51,742 nt of DNA, from positions 1 through 51,742 of the forward strand of contig NKIK01000032.1 in the NCBI GenBank assembly GCA_002256115.1, written 5' to 3'. Position 1 is the stretch's first letter, and each line of letters starts with the position of its first letter. The DNA comes from Burkholderiales bacterium PBB3 (GTDB taxonomy: Bacteria; Pseudomonadota; Gammaproteobacteria; Burkholderiales; Burkholderiaceae_C). The translations under genes were made by a program, and so were the position numbers. Below are positions 47,520-51,742 of the stretch, piece by piece. The notes below the pieces were generated by a model, which worked only from the letters and a program-made list of their open reading frames with translations, was not told where the DNA came from and did no database searches.

Positions 47520-48278
47520 CTAGCGCATAAAAGCGTCGTACCCGGTTTTCAGAATCAGCGCGGACACCACCGCAATGAACACGACGCGCACAAAGCCGGT
47601 ACCGTACTTCAACGCCAAATGCGTTCCCAGCAGACTGCCCACCACATTCGATACGCCCATCACCAACGCAAAGTGCCACCACACATGGCCCTTGAGAGTG
47701 AACAGCAGCAGGGCGGCCAAGTTGGTGGCGGTGTTGAGCAGCTTGGCCCCGGCCGATGCGTGCAAGAAGTCATAGCCTAGCCAGCGCACAAACAGGAAGA
47801 CAAAGAAACTGCCGGTGCCTGGCCCGAAAAAGCCATCGTAAAAACCAATCAACAAACCGATGGCGCTGGCGGCTAAAGCCTCTTGGCGACCCGAAAAGCG
47901 CGGCGCGTGCGTGCGGCCGAGTTCTTTCTTGGCCAAGGTGTAGAGCAAGACCACCAGCAAGACGACGGGCAATACTTTGCGCAAAAAGTCGGGCGATATG
48001 ACGGTAACTAACCAGGCACCCGCCAAGGACCCCGCAGCGGCGGTGGCGGCTGCGGGCCCCAGTGCATGCCAGGGTAGCGCCACGCGGCGGCTGTACTGCA
48101 CGGTGGCAATGCCCGTACCCCAGACCGCGGCGCCCTTGTTGGTGCCAAACAGCGTGGCCGGGTGCGTGGTGGGGAATATCGCAAACAAGGCGGGCACCAG
48201 AATTAGCCCACCACCGCCGACGATGGCGTCAATACAACCGGCTAACAAAGAGGCCACAGAGGCAAGTATCAGTTCCAT
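47520..48278 (-). CDS. TauE/SafE-family membrane permease
   Basis: 252 residues with eight hydrophobic segments in two halves. Family features are AGCIDAIVGGGGLILVPAL at the start, LFGTNKGAAVWGT, GFYDGFFGPGTGSFFVFLFV in the middle and GSLLGTHLALKYG near the end. The family (DUF81/TSUP) exports sulfite or sulfonates or moves other organic anions; the substrate is not predictable. It is transcribed toward mrdA. Confidence 0.9.
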   Translation of the reverse strand: MELILASVASLLAGCIDAIVGGGGLILVPALFAIFPTTHPATLFGTNKGAAVWGTGIATVQYSRRVALPWHALGPAAATAAAGSLAGAWLVTVISPDFLRKVLPVVLLVVLLYTLAKKELGRTHAPRFSGRQEALAASAIGLLIGFYDGFFGPGTGSFFVFLFVRWLGYDFLHASAGAKLLNTATNLAALLLFTLKGHVWWHFALVMGVSNVVGSLLGTHLALKYGTGFVRVVFIAVVSALILKTGYDAFMR

Positions 48279-48379
48279 GCTGGAATTGTCGCATCCGTCT
48301 GTGTGCTGGGCCGCTGTGGCCGTGGGCCGTCTGGGCCATACTGGGCTGGCTAAACCCTTACTCTCAACCCAAGGACACT

Positions 48380-48616
48380 ATGGACCTGCTCAAACACGAC
48401 ATCGCCACCGAATTTCCCGAATTCAAAGACAAGATCCACACACTCAAAACCAGTAACGCGCACTTCGCCAAGCTCTTTGAGCAATACGATGAACTGAATC
48501 ACGCCATCGGCAAGATTGAAGGCGGCGATGGTGCCATCACAGATGAGGCGCTGGAGATGGAGAAGAAGAAACGTTTGAAGCTCAAGGATGAGATTTCACA
48601 CATGCTGCACGCATAA
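48380..48616 (+). CDS. DUF465 (YdcH-like) small protein
   Basis: 78 residues from ATG 48380, with AAGGAC just upstream. It is highly charged and helical: MDLLKHDIATEFPEFKDKIH, then FEQYDELNHAIGKIEGGDGA and EMEKKKRLKLKDEISHML. This is the DUF465 hairpin of unknown function. It is transcribed singly, followed by an intrinsic terminator two bases after the stop. Confidence 0.9.
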   Translation: MDLLKHDIATEFPEFKDKIHTLKTSNAHFAKLFEQYDELNHAIGKIEGGDGAITDEALEMEKKKRLKLKDEISHMLHA

Positions 48617-48618
48617 AA

Positions 48619-48643
48619 AAAGCACCAGGATCACTGGTGCTTT
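48619..48643. terminator. Intrinsic terminator after the DUF465 gene
   Basis: Ten-base arms AAAGCACCAG / CTGGTGCTTT with loop GATCA. An A-run precedes it and T residues follow, so it can work in both directions. It separates the DUF465 gene from the convergent GMC oxidoreductase. The 146 bases from 48644 to 48789 contain no gene I can support. Confidence 0.88.
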
Positions 48644-48789
48644 CTAAATTGCATCTCTAGGCTGATGCAATCTCTTATTCTTGATTTTTCGCCGTCTCCT
48701 CGGCCCTAGTTTCTTCAGTCGCTTCGCAGTTGCCGCATCGCGTAAAGTGACTGCAATGTATCCGACCTCAGGAGACTTCTGTATCGGGA

Positions 48790-50538
48790 TTAACCCTTCA
48801 TGGTGTTGGCCGCACGCGCCAATGCGTCTTCCGCAATCCACTGCGCAGCCTTCTCGGCAATCATCAGCGTGGGCGAGTTGGTGTTGCCACTGGTGATCAA
48901 CGGCATCACACCCGCATCCACCACGCGCAGGCCAGCCACACCATGCACCTTGAGGCGCGAGTCCACCACCGCCATGGCGTCATCCTCACGCCCCATCTTG
49001 GTGGTGCCTACCGGATGGAAGATGGTGGTGGCAATGTCACCGGCCAACTGGGCCAGTTCGGCATCGGTCTGGAATTGTGTGCCCGGTTTGTACTCTGTGG
49101 GCTGGTACTTTTGCATCGCGGGCTGGGCCATGATGTTGCGTGTGATGCGCAAAGAGTCAGCGGCAATTTTGCGGTCTTGCTCGGTGCTGAGGTAGTTGGG
49201 CGCAATGGCGGGTGCATCGGTAAATAGCGGTGTCTTGATATGCACCGTGCCGCGGCTGGTGGGGTTCAGGTTGCACACGCTGGCGGTCATTGCATCAAAG
49301 TTGTGCAGTGGCTGGCCAAAGGCCTCCAGACTCAGTGGTTGCACGTGGTATTCCAGATTGGGGTGAGGCTGGGCTGGGTCGCTGCGGGTAAAGGCACCTA
49401 GCTGACTGGGTGCCATGCTCATGGGGCCGCTTTGTTTGAACACATACTCCAGGCCCATCTTGGCTTTGCCCCACAGCGAATTGGCTTGCGAGTTCAGTGT
49501 CAGCGCGTTGTTGACCTTGAAGACGGCACGAATCTGCAAATGGTCTTGCAGGTTTTCACCCACGCCGGGCAGGTCTTTTTGCACCGCGATGCCCAGGGTC
49601 TGCAAACGCTGCGCAGGGCCTAAACCCGAGAGCTGCAAGAGTTGTGGCGAACCCACCGCACCGGCGCACAAAATCACCTCTTTGCTGGCGGTCACTTGCA
49701 CCATCTGTTGGCCATCCCAAACCTGCGCACCTGTGCACCGCAAGGGCGTGGTGCCGTCGCTGTTCGCACCACTGGTGTTGGGCTCCAGCGTCAGCTTGGC
49801 TACGTGCGCGCTGGTCCAGAGTTCAAAGTTGGACCGGCCGTAGCAGGTGGGGCGCAAAAAGGCCTTGGCCGTGTTCCAGCGCCAACCGGCCTTTTGGTTC
49901 ACTTCAAAGTAGCCCACGCCTTCGTTGTTGCCACGGTTGAAGTCATCGGTGGTGGGAATGCCCGCTTGTACGGCGGCTTGGGCAAAGGAATCCAGCACAT
50001 CCCAGCGCAGGCGCTGCTTCTCTACGCGCCATTCGCCACCGGCTTTGCGGTGCCGCAGCAGCTTGCGGTAGGCCGAGCCATTGTCTTGCAGCAGCGCAGG
50101 CGGGGTGCCCTGTGCGCCGTGCACGGCGTTCGCGCCTTTGTAATGGTCTTCGTGCAACTGAAAGTAGGGCAGCGACTGCTCCCAGGTCCAGTTCGCATCG
50201 CCCACCAGTTGGGCCCAGCAGTCGTAGTCGCGGGCCTGGCCACGCATGTAAATCATGCCGTTGATACTGCTGCAGCCGCCCAGGGTTTTGCCGCGCGGGT
50301 AACGCAGCGCGCGGCCGTTCAGACCGGCATCGGGCTCGGTGTTGTAAAGCCAATCCGTGCGCGGGTTGCCAATGCAATATAAGTAGCCCACGGGGATGTG
50401 AATCCAGTGGTAGTCATCTTTGCGGCCGGCTTCAATCAGCAAAACGCGCTGCGTGGCGTCGGCGCTCAAGCGGTTGGCCAGCAGGCTACCCGCCGTGCCG
50501 CCGCCAATGATGATGTAGTCGAAAGTGGTGTCGGACAT
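48790..50538 (-). CDS. GMC-family FAD oxidoreductase (choline dehydrogenase-like)
   Basis: 582 residues. The FAD-binding Rossmann start is IIIGGGTAGSLLANRLS (Gly12, Gly14, Gly17). PRGKTLGGCSSINGMIYMRG is GMC signature 1, and GAVGSPQLLQLSGLGP is signature 2. The C-terminal HPVGTTKMG supplies the catalytic His, with SGNTNSPTLMIAEKAA at the end. Members oxidise alcohols such as choline, alkanols or polyethylene glycol; the substrate is undetermined. No betaine aldehyde dehydrogenase is adjacent, so betA is not assigned. Confidence 0.93.
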   Translation of the reverse strand: MSDTTFDYIIIGGGTAGSLLANRLSADATQRVLLIEAGRKDDYHWIHIPVGYLYCIGNPRTDWLYNTEPDAGLNGRALRYPRGKTLGGCSSINGMIYMRGQARDYDCWAQLVGDANWTWEQSLPYFQLHEDHYKGANAVHGAQGTPPALLQDNGSAYRKLLRHRKAGGEWRVEKQRLRWDVLDSFAQAAVQAGIPTTDDFNRGNNEGVGYFEVNQKAGWRWNTAKAFLRPTCYGRSNFELWTSAHVAKLTLEPNTSGANSDGTTPLRCTGAQVWDGQQMVQVTASKEVILCAGAVGSPQLLQLSGLGPAQRLQTLGIAVQKDLPGVGENLQDHLQIRAVFKVNNALTLNSQANSLWGKAKMGLEYVFKQSGPMSMAPSQLGAFTRSDPAQPHPNLEYHVQPLSLEAFGQPLHNFDAMTASVCNLNPTSRGTVHIKTPLFTDAPAIAPNYLSTEQDRKIAADSLRITRNIMAQPAMQKYQPTEYKPGTQFQTDAELAQLAGDIATTIFHPVGTTKMGREDDAMAVVDSRLKVHGVAGLRVVDAGVMPLITSGNTNSPTLMIAEKAAQWIAEDALARAANTMKG

Positions 50539-50650
50539 GGCGTCGTGGGTCAGGGCTGGGAGTGGGTGGGCATAAGAGCGAAGCGCGCCATTATGCAGAG
50601 CGGCCTTGTCGGCTGGCTGACACGACCCCAGGGCGCTGGGGGCCGGGGGT

Positions 50651-51490
50651 TTATCCGCCCCGGTTTTGTTTGCGCCAGAGTTGGATGTTGGTGTCCACCA
50701 AAGCTTTCATCACATTGTCTTTGGTGAGCTTTAACATCGCCTTGGCTATGCGGCCCCGAATCTCGCCGATATTGCAGGCCGACTGGTGCGCGATGGTCAG
50801 AAACAAACTCTCGGTGCTGACGGCCGTCAGCGCGGTCTTCAGGTGGGAAATGTTCAGTTTGGCGGCCAGCGCCAAGCCGGGGTCTTCTTCGTAAATCACA
50901 TAATCGGCCCGCGACAAAACCAACATCTGCAAAGCCTGCTCCAGCGACGCCACTTTGGCGATGTTGAGCGTCTTCTTGGCATACGCGTCAAACTCTTCGC
51001 CAAAGCTGTTGTTCACCACCGTCAGGCCGTTGCGGTCGATCAGGTCGCGCCAAGCGCTGTACTTGAAGGTGTTTTTGGGGTTGGTCCAGATGACAGTGCG
51101 CGTGCCCCGAAATGCTGGCTGGAAATAATCCATGTAATCCAACCGCGCGGTGTTGAAGAATGCGCCCGCAATCAGATCGACCCGACCGGTCCGGGCCAGC
51201 TCTTGCACCCGCGACCAGGGCCCGAGGTATTTAACTTCGATGGGAATACCGATTTCTTTGGACAGCAGCTGCATCAGATCGGCATTGGCCCCGATCAATT
51301 TGCTGTCGTCTTCTGGGTCGCGCCACAGGTAGGGGGAGTACTCCGGGTTGCCGGTGGCCACCAGCTTGTGGCAGGTCTGGGCCCATGCGCTGTGCAAAGA
51401 AAGCAGCGCATAAAGAACTACAGCCAGGGCGAGCTGACTGCCACTGTTTCCAACGGAATACCCAACGGTAGATAGACGGGCGGTGTTCAC
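50651..51490 (-). CDS. Periplasmic solute-binding protein, amino-acid-binding (SBP_bac_3) type
   Basis: 279 residues. Signal peptide to about 38 (SAWAQTCH). The mature part has KLVATGNPEYSPYLWRD, IGANADLMQLLSKEIGIPIE, LARTGRVDLIAGAFFNTARL and ADYVIYEEDPGLALAAKL, as in family 3 binding proteins. It is about 20-30 residues longer than usual at the N-terminus. No ABC permease or ATPase gene is adjacent, so it may feed a distant importer or act as a sensor. The 112-base gap to the GMC gene shows no clear feature. Confidence 0.82.
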   Translation of the reverse strand: MNTARLSTVGYSVGNSGSQLALAVVLYALLSLHSAWAQTCHKLVATGNPEYSPYLWRDPEDDSKLIGANADLMQLLSKEIGIPIEVKYLGPWSRVQELARTGRVDLIAGAFFNTARLDYMDYFQPAFRGTRTVIWTNPKNTFKYSAWRDLIDRNGLTVVNNSFGEEFDAYAKKTLNIAKVASLEQALQMLVLSRADYVIYEEDPGLALAAKLNISHLKTALTAVSTESLFLTIAHQSACNIGEIRGRIAKAMLKLTKDNVMKALVDTNIQLWRKQNRGG

Positions 51491-51592
51491 CGGGCGGCCC
51501 CTATTGATTGAAAGCCTGATTGCATTTCAGTGTAGCTTCATTGCCAGCCGCGCCCTGGCTTTGTTGCAGGCCCCGCTGCACCGTTTTGAGGC

Positions 51593-51646
51593 AAATCGGG
51601 CTTTCAGGCCGTGGATAGTGCGGGAGCAGCTCCTAAGTTGATAGCA
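51593..51646 (+). repeat. Dispersed repeat family A, copy 6
   Basis: AAATCGGGCTTTCAGGCC, GTGGATAGTGCGGGAGCAGC, then TCCTAAGTTGATAGCA. Unlike four other copies it is not downstream of a same-strand gene in view. Its right end directly joins the candidate group II intron. Confidence 0.9.
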
Positions 51647-51742
51647 GTGCGCCAGCAAAGGCGGTAGATCGTAGTTGATGAAAGTTCAATACTGGGAAGA
51701 CATGGCGAATCACTCAGACCCCGAGTCATGCGTTGCACACCG
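51647..51742 (+). mobile_element. Probable group II intron, 5' end only
   Basis: Begins GTGCGCCAGC, matching the conserved GUGCG 5' end of bacterial group II introns and the first nine bases (GUGCGCCAG) of the lactococcal Ll.LtrB intron as I remember it. It continues with GGCGGTAGATCGTAGTTGAT, GAAAGTTCAA and GACCCCGAGTCATGCG, which resemble domain I of proteobacterial introns. GCC-N6-GGC and TTGA-N6-TTCAA can pair. The frame MKVQYWEDMANHSDPESCVA here is translated ribozyme, not a real protein. The reverse transcriptase would lie beyond the window. Identified from memory of the family, not by search. Confidence 0.6.

Noticed and set aside
48644..48841. A 65-residue minus-strand frame ending in a basic stretch (LKKLGPRRRRKIKNKR)
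   Set aside because: Its first part overlaps the 3' end of the GMC oxidoreductase in another frame, it matches no family I know, and it has no ribosome binding site. It could be a gene remnant, but this is not supported.
51678..51742. Open frame MKVQYWEDMANHSDPESCVA at the right edge as a protein
   Set aside because: The DNA reads better as domain I of a group II intron; such frames are a frequent artefact of translating the ribozyme.

Overview
The window looks like chromosomal DNA from a Burkholderiales betaproteobacterium, most likely Comamonadaceae (Rhodoferax/Polaromonas-like). This rests on protein character (Ala/Pro-rich AmtB leader, GatCAB, PII, MreBCD-PBP2), GC-rich codon use, and a short intergenic repeat (family B) of a style I remember from that family; no database was searched. 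It is mostly housekeeping sequence with a few accessory pieces.

Layout: 1-3.4 kb holds the tail of an unknown gene, a short dispersed repeat and a large Ig-like-repeat lipoprotein. 3.5-7.3 kb holds comM and a nitrogen-regulated glnK-amtB pair behind a sigma-54 promoter. 7.4-9.2 kb is a sugar pair (aldose 1-epimerase, SMP-30 lactonase). 9.2-12.4 kb is glcE, a DUF1275 membrane protein and glcF (glycolate oxidase; no glcD in view). 12.4-22 kb, all on the minus strand, runs lplT, an EamA permease, glutathione peroxidase and the complete cytochrome c maturation set ccmABCDEFGHI. 22-25.8 kb is alr, a degenerate HD-GYP protein and radA behind an SOS-box match. 25.9-31.4 kb is a small membrane protein, ilvE, a zinc-finger protein, waaF, a PotF-like binding protein and a serine hydrolase. 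31.5-33.7 kb is a two-component system followed by a candidate small RNA. 33.8-39.2 kb is ampG, an M48 protease, a ccdAB toxin-antitoxin pair, an exonuclease III gene, pyrE and a DUF4124 protein. 39.2-42.6 kb is gatCAB. 42.8-47.4 kb is mreBCD-mrdA. 47.5-51.5 kb is a TauE/SafE permease, a DUF465 protein, a GMC oxidoreductase and a solute-binding protein. The window ends in what looks like the first 96 bases of a group II intron.

The most unusual thread is a roughly 54-bp dispersed repeat (family A) in six copies. Three lie just downstream of, or overlap the stop codon of, a same-strand gene; a fourth follows the partial CDS at the window start; one lies in frame inside glcE; one is directly joined to the group II intron start. 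I found no clear defence island, prophage or biosynthetic cluster. The best candidates for undescribed biology are this repeat family, the structured RNA after the histidine kinase gene, the SOS box at radA and the degenerate HD-GYP protein. Start codons were re-chosen by ribosome binding sites, overlaps and family alignment, so several differ from the longest open frame.
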